Positions 8,891-17,554 of a DNA stretch of 64,000 bases are shown one piece after another. The position numbers and the translations under genes were made by a program. This DNA comes from Martinezella rhizogenes (GTDB taxonomy: Bacteria; Pseudomonadota; Alphaproteobacteria; Rhizobiales; Rhizobiaceae): the NCBI RefSeq assembly GCF_000799715.1, contig NZ_JUHG01000013.1, positions 1 through 64,000 of the forward strand, written 5' to 3'. Positions within the stretch are counted from its first letter, which is position 1; every line of letters starts with the position of its first letter. Under the pieces are notes generated by a model. The model had not been told where the DNA came from. It searched no databases and saw nothing but the letters and a program-made list of their open reading frames with translations.

Positions 8891-9289
8891 TCAGCCTCGC
8901 GATATATCTGCGTTCAGCCCAGGCGATGACTGACGCATGTCACGTCGCATGAAAGCCCAGTCGATGAGTTCCGCCATCGATGGGCCTAGGGCGATCCCCA
9001 TCTCACTGAGTGCATATTCGACCCTTGGCGGAACCTGGGGATAGACGGTTCTCGTCACAATACCGTCCTTCTCCAACTCCTTGAGTTGCTGAATCAGCAT
9101 CTTCTGGTTCACGCCCTCGACGCGCTTCTCGAGTTCCGAAAATCGAAGCGGGCCCTTTGCAGCGAAAAGCTGGCAGATGATGACGATCTTCCACTTCCCT
9201 TCAAGGACCTGCAGAGCATCCCGGGTTGCCGCTGCCCATATCATTTGCTGCTTGGGGTCATCACAGCGCCAGTCTCGTTCAATTGCCAT
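8891..9289 (-). CDS. HxlR-family transcriptional regulator
   Basis: A 132-residue winged-helix regulator of the HxlR type. Typical segments are ALQVLEGKWKIVIICQLFAA (the GKW of the first helix), RFSELEKRVEGVNQKMLIQQ and the wing around TVYPQVPPRVEYALSEMG. The start at 9289 is supported by GAGG about 6 bases upstream; a longer frame to 9478 would run across the divergent promoter. It is divergent from two tandem reductase-like genes and is the likely repressor or redox/electrophile sensor for them. The short protein has no separate ligand domain, as is usual in this family. Confidence 0.9.
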   Translation of the reverse strand: MAIERDWRCDDPKQQMIWAAATRDALQVLEGKWKIVIICQLFAAKGPLRFSELEKRVEGVNQKMLIQQLKELEKDGIVTRTVYPQVPPRVEYALSEMGIALGPSMAELIDWAFMRRDMRQSSPGLNADISRG

Positions 9290-9301
9290 ACTTACCTCAA
9301 G

Positions 9302-9314
9302 GTGGGTTACCCAC
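9302..9314. promoter_or_regulatory. Palindrome upstream of hxlR-like gene, candidate operator
   Basis: GTGGGT-T-ACCCAC is a perfect 13-base dyad lying 13 bases upstream of the HxlR start, in the divergent intergenic region. It is a good candidate binding site for the HxlR dimer. Confidence 0.5.
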
Positions 9315-9425
9315 TTATTAGTCGGTTCTTGCCGTATCAGATAGCTATACCTATTCTTCGGAGTACAAAAAGTCACGTCTCCGTCGGAGTGCGTGTGAAT
9401 TCGATGCTCACCGCAAGGAAATGAT

Positions 9426-10160
9426 ATGAAGATCGGAATTATCGGCGCAGGGAACATCGGCGCGATACTCGCACGCAAGCTCGGAGCCGCAGGTCACGAA
9501 ATCAAGCTCGCCAATTCCAAGAGCCCGGAATCGATCCGCGAGCTCGCCGCTGAAGTTGGTGCGACGGCTACGACCAAGGAAGATGCCGTGACAGGAGTTG
9601 ATACTGTGATCCTCTCCATTCCGTTTTCAGCCCATCGCGACCTTGCGGGGTTGTTTGAAGATGTTCCCGACAACGTCATCGTCGTAGACACTTCCAACTA
9701 CTACCCGTTCCGTGACGGAGCGATCAGCGACGTCGATGATGGCAAACCGGAAGCGGTCTGGGTCATTGAGCAGATCAATCGACCCATCATCAAAGCCTGG
9801 AACGCGGTGCTTGCCGCGACCCTTGCGGAAAAGGGCGTAGAGAAGTCGCAACCCGGCCGCATCGCCCTTCCGGTAGCGGGTGATGACCTCGAAGAGAAGT
9901 CACGCGTCATCGAACTGGTAGAGGCGACGGGCTTCGATGGCCTCGATGCCGGGAGCCTTGAAACCTCATGGCGACAGCAGCCCGGCACCCCTGCCTATTG
10001 TACGGAACTGACGACTGATGAGCTGAGGGCGGCGCTCGAAAAAGCAGACCAGACCCGCTCGGCCGACAACCGCGAAACCTTGATCAAGGGATTCATGGAG
10101 AGAGGCGCTAGCCTGACCCACGACGAAATTGTCGCCCGCAACCGCGCCGTAACCGCGTGA
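9426..10160 (+). CDS. NADP-binding F420-oxidoreductase-like protein, copy 1
   Basis: A 244-residue protein starting MKIGIIGAGNIG, a GxGxxG Rossmann motif at residues 7-12. The family signature LANSKSPES (NADP phosphate recognition at Asn-Ser) follows the second strand. The rest resembles the NADP-dependent F420 reductase / NAD(P)-binding pfam03807 group, including VVDTSNYYP and KAWN. Rhizobia are not known F420 producers, so the true partner is probably a different small substrate. A second copy follows after 17 bases, and HxlR is divergent. The fold is certain, the reaction is not. Confidence 0.8.
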   Translation: MKIGIIGAGNIGAILARKLGAAGHEIKLANSKSPESIRELAAEVGATATTKEDAVTGVDTVILSIPFSAHRDLAGLFEDVPDNVIVVDTSNYYPFRDGAISDVDDGKPEAVWVIEQINRPIIKAWNAVLAATLAEKGVEKSQPGRIALPVAGDDLEEKSRVIELVEATGFDGLDAGSLETSWRQQPGTPAYCTELTTDELRAALEKADQTRSADNRETLIKGFMERGASLTHDEIVARNRAVTA

Positions 10161-10177
10161 GAGATACAAGAGACATC

Positions 10178-10924
10178 ATGCAAGTTGGTATAATCGGCGT
10201 CGGCCATATCGGAAAAACGCTGGTCCGGGAACTGAGCAAGGCCGGGTATGATGTGAAGGCGGCAAATTCTCGCAGTCCCGACACAATCGATCCGGAGGTG
10301 TTTGCGTCAGGCGGGCAGGCTGTCACCGTCGAGCAGGCAGTCGAGGACGCATATATCCTGATCCTGTCGATCCCTCTCAATCAGTTGCCCGAGATTGCAC
10401 CTCGACTAGCTGGACTTCCGGAAGACACGGTGGTGATCGATACGTCCAACTACTACCCAATGCGTGACACCGAGATCGCCGATATCGAAGCCGGCGAGGT
10501 CGAGAGTGTCTGGGTATCCAGACAACTCGGCCGACCGGTCGCAAAGGCTTGGAACGCTATCGGTTCGGACTCTTTCGCCCGACTGGGAAAACCCGCCGGC
10601 CACCCGGATCGGATCGCCATTCCAGTTGCCGCGGATAATGAACGTGATCGATATGTCGCCATGGCGCTTGTTGGCGATACAGGGTTCGACGCGGTCGATG
10701 CTGGGACACTTTCGGAATCATGGCGCCAACAACCGGGCTCGCCCGTATACTGCACGGATCTCACTAGAATTGAGGTGCCCGATGCACTCGCCACCGCGGA
10801 AAGATCTAGATTGCCAAAGCGGCGAGACCTGTCCGTCGCTGCGGTTCAGGAGAAGCTTGGCGATACGAAGAGCAATCCCACTGCGGATTATCTCGTTCGT
10901 TTGAACAGGGCGCTGTTCATGTAG
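10178..10924 (+). CDS. NADP-binding F420-oxidoreductase-like protein, copy 2
   Basis: A 248-residue paralogue of the preceding gene, sharing the Rossmann start (MQVGIIGVGHIG), AANSRSPD, VVIDTSNYYPMRD, KAWNAI and SWRQQPG in the same order. The ATG at 10178 gives the family-standard N terminus; an in-frame GTG at 10157, overlapping the stop of the first copy as GTGA, could allow translational coupling. The two copies differ over much of their length, so the duplication is old and they may form a heteromer or use different substrates. Confidence 0.8.
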   Translation: MQVGIIGVGHIGKTLVRELSKAGYDVKAANSRSPDTIDPEVFASGGQAVTVEQAVEDAYILILSIPLNQLPEIAPRLAGLPEDTVVIDTSNYYPMRDTEIADIEAGEVESVWVSRQLGRPVAKAWNAIGSDSFARLGKPAGHPDRIAIPVAADNERDRYVAMALVGDTGFDAVDAGTLSESWRQQPGSPVYCTDLTRIEVPDALATAERSRLPKRRDLSVAAVQEKLGDTKSNPTADYLVRLNRALFM

Positions 10925-11152
10925 ATCGCAACCTTCTGTGTCCGTCGCTCTAATCCGCTTTTCGGCAGACCATGCCGATCAGTTGTGAGGTCAGAGCCGA
11001 CAGTAAGGTCGGGACCAGACCTGAACCTGATCCAAAGTGCGCCTCGACTACGCTTTGGATCACCTCTCAGCAACCATTGATACGGTCTCAGGTGGAGACT
11101 TGATGACGCGTGTGGCCAACAAGCCTTGCAGCGCATGGACATGGAATCAATA

Positions 11153-11656
11153 ATGTCGCGAAAGATGATTATCGGAATGCATTTCGGAAACGGCTATGGC
11201 TCCCAGCCGGGCGCATGGCTGGAGGCGATCCGACGAATTACATCAATTTCGACAATCAGGTTCAATAAGCCCAGGCAGCGGAACGGGGCAAGTTTCAGTT
11301 CCTGTTCATGCCGGACTTTCCCGTGCTGACGGGCAATGTCGAGACTGAAGCCCCGATGATCAACATAGATCCGATGATGACGCTCGCGGCCGTCGCGCGG
11401 CACCGAACGGATCGGATTGGTCGCAACCGGTTCGACGACATTCAACGAGCCCTATAATCTGGCGCGACAGTTCAAGGCTCTCGACCTGATGAGTCATGGC
11501 CGGGCGGGATGGAATGCGATCCCGACCAGCGATCCCGCGATCGCGGCCAATTACGGTCGCGAGCTGCCGTCCCGTGGTGAAAAGTACCAGCGGCTCCATG
11601 AGTCGATCCAGATCGTTCAGGCGCTCTGGACCTCGACTCGTACACCCGGTGTGGCG
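11153..11656 (+). pseudogene. Broken LLM-class flavin monooxygenase (NtaA/SnaA/DszA type)
   Basis: The reading starts MSRKMIIGMHFGNGYGSQPG, then needs a frame change near 11220 to read DPTNYINFDNQVQ. It meets an in-frame TAA at about 11265 where the family has Tyr-Ala, and continues AQAAERGKFQFLFMPDFPVL. It then needs another change near 11403 (two bases lost) to read TERIGLVATGSTTFNEPYN and LMSHGRAGWN. The coding signal ends abruptly near 11645, about a third of the way into a roughly 440-residue FMN-dependent monooxygenase. At least three lesions plus a C-terminal truncation make it clearly dead. The truncated 3' end abuts the TetR gene on the other strand. Confidence 0.85.
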
Positions 11657-11676
11657 TGACAGGATGGCGGACAGAG

Positions 11677-12291
11677 CTAGCCGGACCCGCCGAGAGCTTT
11701 CAGAATAAAGCGGATCTGGTCATGCAGACCCGCCTCCGTATCTTCGCCGTTTCGCACCCACTGCTCAACGAGAATGGGGTGGTAAAATGGTATGAAGGCG
11801 GTCATCACACTTCGGGCGGCTTGCGCTGCATCTTCAATAGTAAACTCGCCTGCTTCGATCCCTTCCCTTATGATCGTCTCGACGATCGCTATTATCTCGT
11901 CACTATGGGCTTTGATAATCGCCCAGTTCTCCTCCATCGCGGCGACGATCAGATCATGGACCGGCTTCTCTTGGATGAACGTCCTTTTCTTTTTCTGGTG
12001 GAGGATAATCAAAAGATTTACGAGCTTCTCGGGAGCCGGCGCCTGCATCCGTGGGATCGCATCTGCAAACTGAGCGGCTTCCGCGAAGAAGCGGCCACAA
12101 ATCGACCTGTTGATTGCCGCCCTTGAAGGGAAAAAACGGTAGATATTGCCGCTGCTCATTCCGAGACAGGACGCTATGTCGGCCACCGACGTCTTTTGAT
12201 GGCCAACGCGGCGAAAGTGCTCTTCCGCCACATCCAGTATGCGCTCCCGCAAAAGGTCGACGTCAATCGGTGTAGGACTACGGCGGCTCAT
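11677..12291 (-). CDS. TetR-family regulator, last gene of the RND efflux cluster
   Basis: A 204-residue TetR regulator with the helix-turn-helix in residues 13-60 (LRERILDVAEEHFRRVGHQK, then IASCLGMSSGNIYRFFPSRA). It lies on the same strand as and 144 bases downstream of the RND pump gene, so it could be expressed with the pump as a feedback repressor. The C-terminal half, with PEKLVNLLIILHQKKKRTF, is like AcrR-type repressors found with adaptor/pump pairs. A second, unrelated TetR gene sits divergently at the head of the operon, so control may be dual. No operator was identified for this one. Confidence 0.85.
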   Translation of the reverse strand: MSRRSPTPIDVDLLRERILDVAEEHFRRVGHQKTSVADIASCLGMSSGNIYRFFPSRAAINRSICGRFFAEAAQFADAIPRMQAPAPEKLVNLLIILHQKKKRTFIQEKPVHDLIVAAMEENWAIIKAHSDEIIAIVETIIREGIEAGEFTIEDAAQAARSVMTAFIPFYHPILVEQWVRNGEDTEAGLHDQIRFILKALGGSG

Positions 12292-12435
12292 AGCGTCTCC
12301 AGCGCAAGGTTTCCAACCAACGGGTGTTCCTAGGCGCCTCCGATTCTCGCCGGCGATCCGCTTGTCTGACGTGTGCCGTATGGCACGGAAGCGGTCACTG
12401 AAAAAAACGGAGGGATGCCTTGCGCACCAGGCGCC

Positions 12436-15400
12436 CTACTCAGCGGCCATTGCCGTCGGTGGTTCCCGTCCTTCAGTTGTTTCACCGTGGCTGTCTTGCT
12501 TCACTGGCTTGATGCGGAACCACACCGCGTACAGTGCCGGTAGGAAGAGCAAGATCATCACGGTGCCTGCCGCCGTTCCGCCGATTAGTGTGTAGGCCAT
12601 CGATCCCCAGAACACCGAATGGGTCAAAGGTATGAAGGCCAGGATCGCGGCGAGCGCGGTCAGGATGACAGGACGCGTACGTTGCACAGTGGCTTCAATG
12701 ACCGCGTGATAGTCATCAAGGCCGGCGGCCTGGTTCTCCTTGATCTGCTCCGTCAGGATCAGCGTGTTGCGCATCAGGATACCCGCCAGTCCGATCAACC
12801 CGAGAATGGCGTTGAAGCCGAAGGGCTGCTGGAACAAAAGCAATGTCGGGACCACGCCTGCAAGTCCGAGGGGCGCTGTCAACATGACCATCGTCATCGT
12901 TGACAGGCTTCGCACCTGGAGGATGATGACAATCAACATGGCCGCAATCATAAGCGGGAAGACCTGGACGAGTGCGACATTGGCTTTGAGCGACTCCTCG
13001 ATATTGCCGCCCATCTCGATGCGGTATCCGACGGGAAGCGATGCGATCAGCGGCTGAAGCGCCTTCATGACCTGCTGTGAGACCTCTGGGGGCTGCGTCG
13101 CCTCGTTGATATCAGAGCGTATCGTGATCACCGGTGTTCGATCGCGACGTTTCAGGATCGGCTCCTCGAACCGGATCTCGGAATGCCCGATCTGATCGAG
13201 TGGCACCTGACGACCATCCCTGCTCATCAGCGAGAAATCGCCCAGCCTTGACGGATCAAGTCGGTTTTCACCAGCACTGCGTGCGACAACGGGGACGTTT
13301 CGGATGTTGTCGCGTACCTGGGTGACCGGAATGCCGCTGAGCAGCAACTGCATCTGCTGGGCTGCCTCAGAGGGCGAGAGACCAATCTGATTGAGCCTGT
13401 CCTGATCCGGAACGAACCGCAGCACAGGGGCTCGGTTGCCCCAATCCCGGTTGGCCTGGCGGACATCAGGCACGCTTTTCATGATAGCGAGGGCTTGCTC
13501 GGAAATCTTGTACAGTTCGTCCTGATCCGGTCCCATGATCCGAAACTCGACGGGGAACGGCGTGTAAGGCCCGAATACAAGCTGCGTTACACGAACGGAC
13601 GCCTCCGGAACGAGCCCCTCCGAGATAGCCGCACGAAGACGATGCTTCAGCTCCTCGCGCGCATGCGCATCAGGGGTGAGCACAACTACCTTGGCAAAGG
13701 CGGGATCAGGCAATTCGGGCGCCATGGCGAAGAAAAAGCGTGGAGCGCCCTGCCCTACATAGCTGGTGACAATTTTTGTTTCCGGCTGAGTTTTCAGCCA
13801 GCCTTCGACTTTCTCCACTGCGGCTGTTGTTGTTTCGATGCTCGTGCCTTCGGGCATGCGAACTTCGACCAGCACTTCAGGCCGATCCGATGTCGGGAAG
13901 AACTGCTGTTTCACGCTTCCCATCCCCACGACCGAAACGGCCATGGTGATACCGACCACGGCGCACACCATGAATTTATGGCGAACCGCGAACTCGATGA
14001 GGGAGCGCAGGCGGCGATAGTTTGGCGTGTCATAGATCGCATGATGACCGCCCTCGACTGGCTTAATGTCAGGCAACATTTTCACCCCGAGGTAAGGGGT
14101 AAACGTCACCGCGACGATCCAGGAGACGATCAGGGCAAAGCCCACGACCCAGAAGATGTTGCCGGCATATTCACCTGCGGTCGATCTGGCGAAACCAACC
14201 GGCATCAGCCCGATGATCGTCACGAGGGTGCCTGACAGCATCGGCGCTGCCGTGTGACTCCAGGCATAGGCAGCCGCCTTGATGCGGTCCATGCCCTCTT
14301 CCATCTTCACCACCATCACCTCGATGGCAATGATGGCGTCGTCGACGAGAAGTCCCAATGCAAGGATCAGCGCGCCGAGGGTAATGCGGTCGAAGAACCG
14401 GCCGGTTTCCAGCATGATGAGGAAGACGACGGCAAGCGTCAGCGGCACAGCGAGCGCGACAACTATGCCGACGCGCCAGCCGAGTGCGATCAGGCTCACG
14501 AACAACACGACGCCAAGCGCCATGGCGAATTTGAGCATGAACTCGCCGACCGCCTCTTCGATGTTGACGGCCTGATCGCTGACTTTGGTAAGTGTCATGC
14601 CCAGTGGCAGTGTCTGCGCGATCGCAGCAGATCGTGCTTCAAGCGCCTTGCCGAGATCAAGGCCATTCCAGCCCGGCTGCATCACAGCACCCAGCATGAT
14701 TGCAGGTTCGCCCTCATGGCGGATGATGTAGGTTGCGGGATCCTCGTAGCCGCGCCGCACATCCGCTAAATCAGAGAGTTTCAGCGTCCGTCCGGCCGCT
14801 ACGATCGGCGTGTCGGCAATCGCCTGCACGCTGTTATAGGCTCCGTCGAAACGGATGAAGACCTGTGGCCCACGCGTGTCGATGGAACCGGCCGGCGTAA
14901 CGGTATTCTGTCTCTGCAAAGCTGCGGCGATATCGGTTGCCGATATTCCCAGTGTCGCGAGCTTGGCATAGGAAAACTCGACGAAGATCTGTTCGGGGCG
15001 TTCTCCCAGGATGTTGATTTTCTTGACGCCGGGAACATGCAGGAGATCCTGGCGGATGACCTCCGCCTGCCGCACGAGGTCGCGCATCGGCATGCCCTTC
15101 GCCTTCAGCGCATAAAGGCCAAAGCTCACATCCGAATATTCATCATTGACAAAGGGACCCATGACGCCGGGCGGGAGGTTTCGAGCCTCGTCGCCAAGCT
15201 TCTTGCGCGCCTGATAGAACTCTTCTTCGACGGCGCTTGCTGGAGTATTGTCCTTGAGCGTCACCGTGAGGTAGGCATAGCCTGGCCGCGTTGTCGTTTC
15301 GACCCGGTCGTACCAGGTGAGTTCCTGGATGCGCTTCTCAAGGGGCTCAGCGACAAGATCCTGCATTTCACGCGCGGTGGCGCCTGGCCAAACCGAGGTG

Positions 15401-15546
15401 ACTGTCAATGTCTTGATGGTGAAGGAGGGATCCTCGGCGCGTCCCAATTTGATAAAGGCGTACGCCCCTGCGGCGGCCAGAAGAACGATGAAGAATAAGG
15501 TAATGGCACGCTCGCGAACGGCGATCGCCGAAAGATTGAAGCTCAT
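12436..15546 (-). CDS. RND efflux pump, inner-membrane transporter
   Basis: A 1036-residue proton-driven RND pump of the hydrophobe/amphiphile efflux (AcrB-like) group. It starts MSFNLSAIAVRERAITLFFI; a first membrane helix and large periplasmic loop are followed by the membrane core with LGLLVDDAIIAIE, where the Asp pair is the proton-relay motif. The second half repeats the pattern (GLAGILMRNTLILTEQI). The start at 15546 overlaps the adaptor stop by one base (TAATG) with GAGG upstream, so translation is coupled. It works with the adjacent adaptor; no outer-membrane channel gene is present, so a TolC homologue elsewhere is probably used. Substrates are unknown. Confidence 0.93.
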   Translation of the reverse strand: MSFNLSAIAVRERAITLFFIVLLAAAGAYAFIKLGRAEDPSFTIKTLTVTSVWPGATAREMQDLVAEPLEKRIQELTWYDRVETTTRPGYAYLTVTLKDNTPASAVEEEFYQARKKLGDEARNLPPGVMGPFVNDEYSDVSFGLYALKAKGMPMRDLVRQAEVIRQDLLHVPGVKKINILGERPEQIFVEFSYAKLATLGISATDIAAALQRQNTVTPAGSIDTRGPQVFIRFDGAYNSVQAIADTPIVAAGRTLKLSDLADVRRGYEDPATYIIRHEGEPAIMLGAVMQPGWNGLDLGKALEARSAAIAQTLPLGMTLTKVSDQAVNIEEAVGEFMLKFAMALGVVLFVSLIALGWRVGIVVALAVPLTLAVVFLIMLETGRFFDRITLGALILALGLLVDDAIIAIEVMVVKMEEGMDRIKAAAYAWSHTAAPMLSGTLVTIIGLMPVGFARSTAGEYAGNIFWVVGFALIVSWIVAVTFTPYLGVKMLPDIKPVEGGHHAIYDTPNYRRLRSLIEFAVRHKFMVCAVVGITMAVSVVGMGSVKQQFFPTSDRPEVLVEVRMPEGTSIETTTAAVEKVEGWLKTQPETKIVTSYVGQGAPRFFFAMAPELPDPAFAKVVVLTPDAHAREELKHRLRAAISEGLVPEASVRVTQLVFGPYTPFPVEFRIMGPDQDELYKISEQALAIMKSVPDVRQANRDWGNRAPVLRFVPDQDRLNQIGLSPSEAAQQMQLLLSGIPVTQVRDNIRNVPVVARSAGENRLDPSRLGDFSLMSRDGRQVPLDQIGHSEIRFEEPILKRRDRTPVITIRSDINEATQPPEVSQQVMKALQPLIASLPVGYRIEMGGNIEESLKANVALVQVFPLMIAAMLIVIILQVRSLSTMTMVMLTAPLGLAGVVPTLLLFQQPFGFNAILGLIGLAGILMRNTLILTEQIKENQAAGLDDYHAVIEATVQRTRPVILTALAAILAFIPLTHSVFWGSMAYTLIGGTAAGTVMILLFLPALYAVWFRIKPVKQDSHGETTEGREPPTAMAAE

Positions 15547-16661
15547 TATTTTGTCACCTCTTGCTGCGAGGCAATTCTGACGGCTGCGCCATTGTCGAGA
15601 AGATGCGCGCCCAGGGCGACAACCTGTTCTCCGATTCCAATACCCGTGACAAATGCGGTCTCCTCGCCGATCTGCTGAACTTTGACCGGGGTGAACGTCA
15701 CCGTGGATGGGGTGCCGTTGACAACCCACACACCTGTCCGGCTACCGTCGTCCAGGATGGCACCGACAGGGATAGCGACCTCGGATTGCTTGCCCATGTC
15801 CTGGATTTTGATCGTTACCGTCGAACCCAGCGGAGCAGTGGCGGCGGTGCCGTCCAGGACGTAGCGAGCCTCATAGGTGCGGGTCTGGGGATCGGCGGCA
15901 TCGGAGATCTGACGCAGACGGGCTTTGCCGCTGAGAGTATCGCCTCCATAAACACTGGCCTCCGCTTCGGACCCGATTTCGGGCCGTAATGTCTCGGGTA
16001 GCCAGACGACAGCTTCACGCGGCCCGGCCTGGGCGAGTTGGACAACCGTCTGGCCCGCTGCCACGACTTGTCCGGGATCTCCAAGGGTCTGGACGACGGT
16101 TCCATCCGAATCCGCAGGAAGAACCGTATATGCGGTCCCGTTTTCCGCAACCTTGGCGTCCGCTTCAGCCGCGGCAAGCTGCGCCGTGGCTGTGTCGAGT
16201 GCAGCTTTCGCCTGTTCATATCTTTGTGGTGTTGCGGCCAGCCCGTTTTTCACCAGTGCCGCGTAGCGTTTCTCGTCGGCTTGTGCCTGGATCAGGACAG
16301 CCCGCGCCGCGACGACCGTATTGCGCTTGGCCGTGAGGGCCAGTTGAAGATCCGTTTCGTCGATCCGCATCAGGGGCTGGCCCTGTTTCACCTGTTGGCC
16401 CACATCGACCATCCGCTGTATGATTTTACCGGAAACACGAAATCCGAGGTTGCTTTGAACACGCGACGCGACCGTACCGGTGAACGATCGTTCCGCCGCT
16501 CCGGTCTTTTTCGCCTCTGCCACCCTCACCAATGGTGCAACTATCCTTGGGTCTGCGGCTTCGGCTTTCCGTTGGGTTGTCTCGAAACCGAGGAAAACAG
16601 CGACGACGGCTGTCGCCGCTCCCGCCACGCCCACAAAAGCCAGGACATGTTTGCGTTTCAT
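15546..16661 (-). CDS. RND efflux periplasmic adaptor (membrane fusion protein)
   Basis: A 371-residue adaptor. The N terminus is a single hydrophobic segment (residues 5-25) with no lipobox Cys, so it is probably anchored by this helix. Family features follow: SNLGFRVSGKIIQRMVDVGQ (lipoyl half), QPLMRIDETD, a coiled-coil hairpin around residues 100-170 rich in Ala, Lys and Gln, and PADSDGTVVQTLGDPGQVV (second lipoyl half), then beta-barrel domains. It links the RND pump to an outer-membrane channel. First gene of a minus-strand operon, divergent from a TetR gene with a palindrome in between. Confidence 0.92.
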   Translation of the reverse strand: MKRKHVLAFVGVAGAATAVVAVFLGFETTQRKAEAADPRIVAPLVRVAEAKKTGAAERSFTGTVASRVQSNLGFRVSGKIIQRMVDVGQQVKQGQPLMRIDETDLQLALTAKRNTVVAARAVLIQAQADEKRYAALVKNGLAATPQRYEQAKAALDTATAQLAAAEADAKVAENGTAYTVLPADSDGTVVQTLGDPGQVVAAGQTVVQLAQAGPREAVVWLPETLRPEIGSEAEASVYGGDTLSGKARLRQISDAADPQTRTYEARYVLDGTAATAPLGSTVTIKIQDMGKQSEVAIPVGAILDDGSRTGVWVVNGTPSTVTFTPVKVQQIGEETAFVTGIGIGEQVVALGAHLLDNGAAVRIASQQEVTK

Positions 16662-16696
16662 TTTGAGTTCTCTTCTTGACGAGTGTTCCAGATGAA

Positions 16697-16712
16697 TTAG
16701 ATTGCGATCTAA
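16697..16712. promoter_or_regulatory. Palindrome between adaptor and TetR genes, candidate operator
   Basis: TTAGAT-TGCG-ATCTAA is a perfect six-base-arm dyad about 35 bases from the adaptor start in the AT-rich intergenic region. A further AATCTAATT half-site lies just before the TetR ribosome-binding site (16740-16748). Good candidate for binding by the divergent TetR protein. Confidence 0.6.
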
Positions 16713-16759
16713 CTCTATTTGTTATATAGATGTCAAATGAAATCTAATTGGAGGCCGAA

Positions 16760-17347
16760 ATGAGAGTGAGCCGCGCACAGGCAGAAGAAAATCGGGAAAC
16801 GGTGATCAACGTCGCAAGCCGTCTGTTTCGAGAGCATGGCTTCGATGGGATCGGGCTAAAGGACCTGATGAAGGGCGCCGGCCTGACGCAAGGCGCATTC
16901 TACAAGCAGTTCTCGTCAAAGGACGATCTTGCTGCCCTGGCATCAAGACGCGCCATGGAAAGCGCCACACGCAGATGGTCGACAGCAGCAGCCAAAGGCT
17001 CGGATCCACTTGAAGCAGTCATGGAGTTCTACCTCTCCAAGGACCATCGTGGAGAGAAGGCCGACGGATGCCCTTTGGTGGCGTTGGGCGCGGACGCGAC
17101 GCGCCAAAATGACGAGGTCAGGCGTCCATTTGAAGATGGGATCCGGGCTCACTTTGAGGTCCTGGATGAGATGATGGACGAAGCCAAGAGCTCCAATCCC
17201 AGCGGCAAGGCAATGGCGATACTGTCCCTGATGGTGGGTGCCGTCACGCTATCCCGCCTCATTGAGGAAGAGAATTTATCGCAAGGCATCCTCGACGCCG
17301 CTGCTGGTGAAGTAAGACGCATTGCAAGTGATGAGGGTGGCGTCTGA
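16760..17347 (+). CDS. TetR-family repressor divergent from RND operon
   Basis: A 195-residue TetR regulator. The helix-turn-helix is in residues 12-55 (ETVINVASRLFREHGFDGIG, LMKGAGLTQGAFYKQFSSKD). The FYKQF recognition helix, and the GCPLVALGADATRQ segment in the ligand domain, are typical of the AcrR-like repressors that respond to electrophiles and drugs. The ATG at 16760 has GGAGG six bases upstream; a TTG at 16748 is less likely. It probably represses itself and the adaptor/pump genes through the palindrome at 16697-16712. Confidence 0.9.
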   Translation: MRVSRAQAEENRETVINVASRLFREHGFDGIGLKDLMKGAGLTQGAFYKQFSSKDDLAALASRRAMESATRRWSTAAAKGSDPLEAVMEFYLSKDHRGEKADGCPLVALGADATRQNDEVRRPFEDGIRAHFEVLDEMMDEAKSSNPSGKAMAILSLMVGAVTLSRLIEEENLSQGILDAAAGEVRRIASDEGGV

Positions 17348-17554
17348 GGCAATGGCTGTCATCTAAGGGTAGTTGCGGGGTTCGGTGGCCTGATCCGGAC
17401 GAGGGCTCGAGATGAGCCGCCACCCGAATGCGCTTGCAACAGCTCCCTTTGAATTCTTGCGCGAACTACATGTTTTGAGAACGGGCGCTGGCCGTATCGT
17501 CGGCCGGAACGTTTGAGACGTGCCGATTTTTAAGAGAAGACAGGTGGAAAACAC

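Noticed and set aside
13495..14235. Forward open frame inside the RND pump gene
   Set aside because: Antisense to a clear RND coding sequence; His/Arg-rich with no conserved motif.
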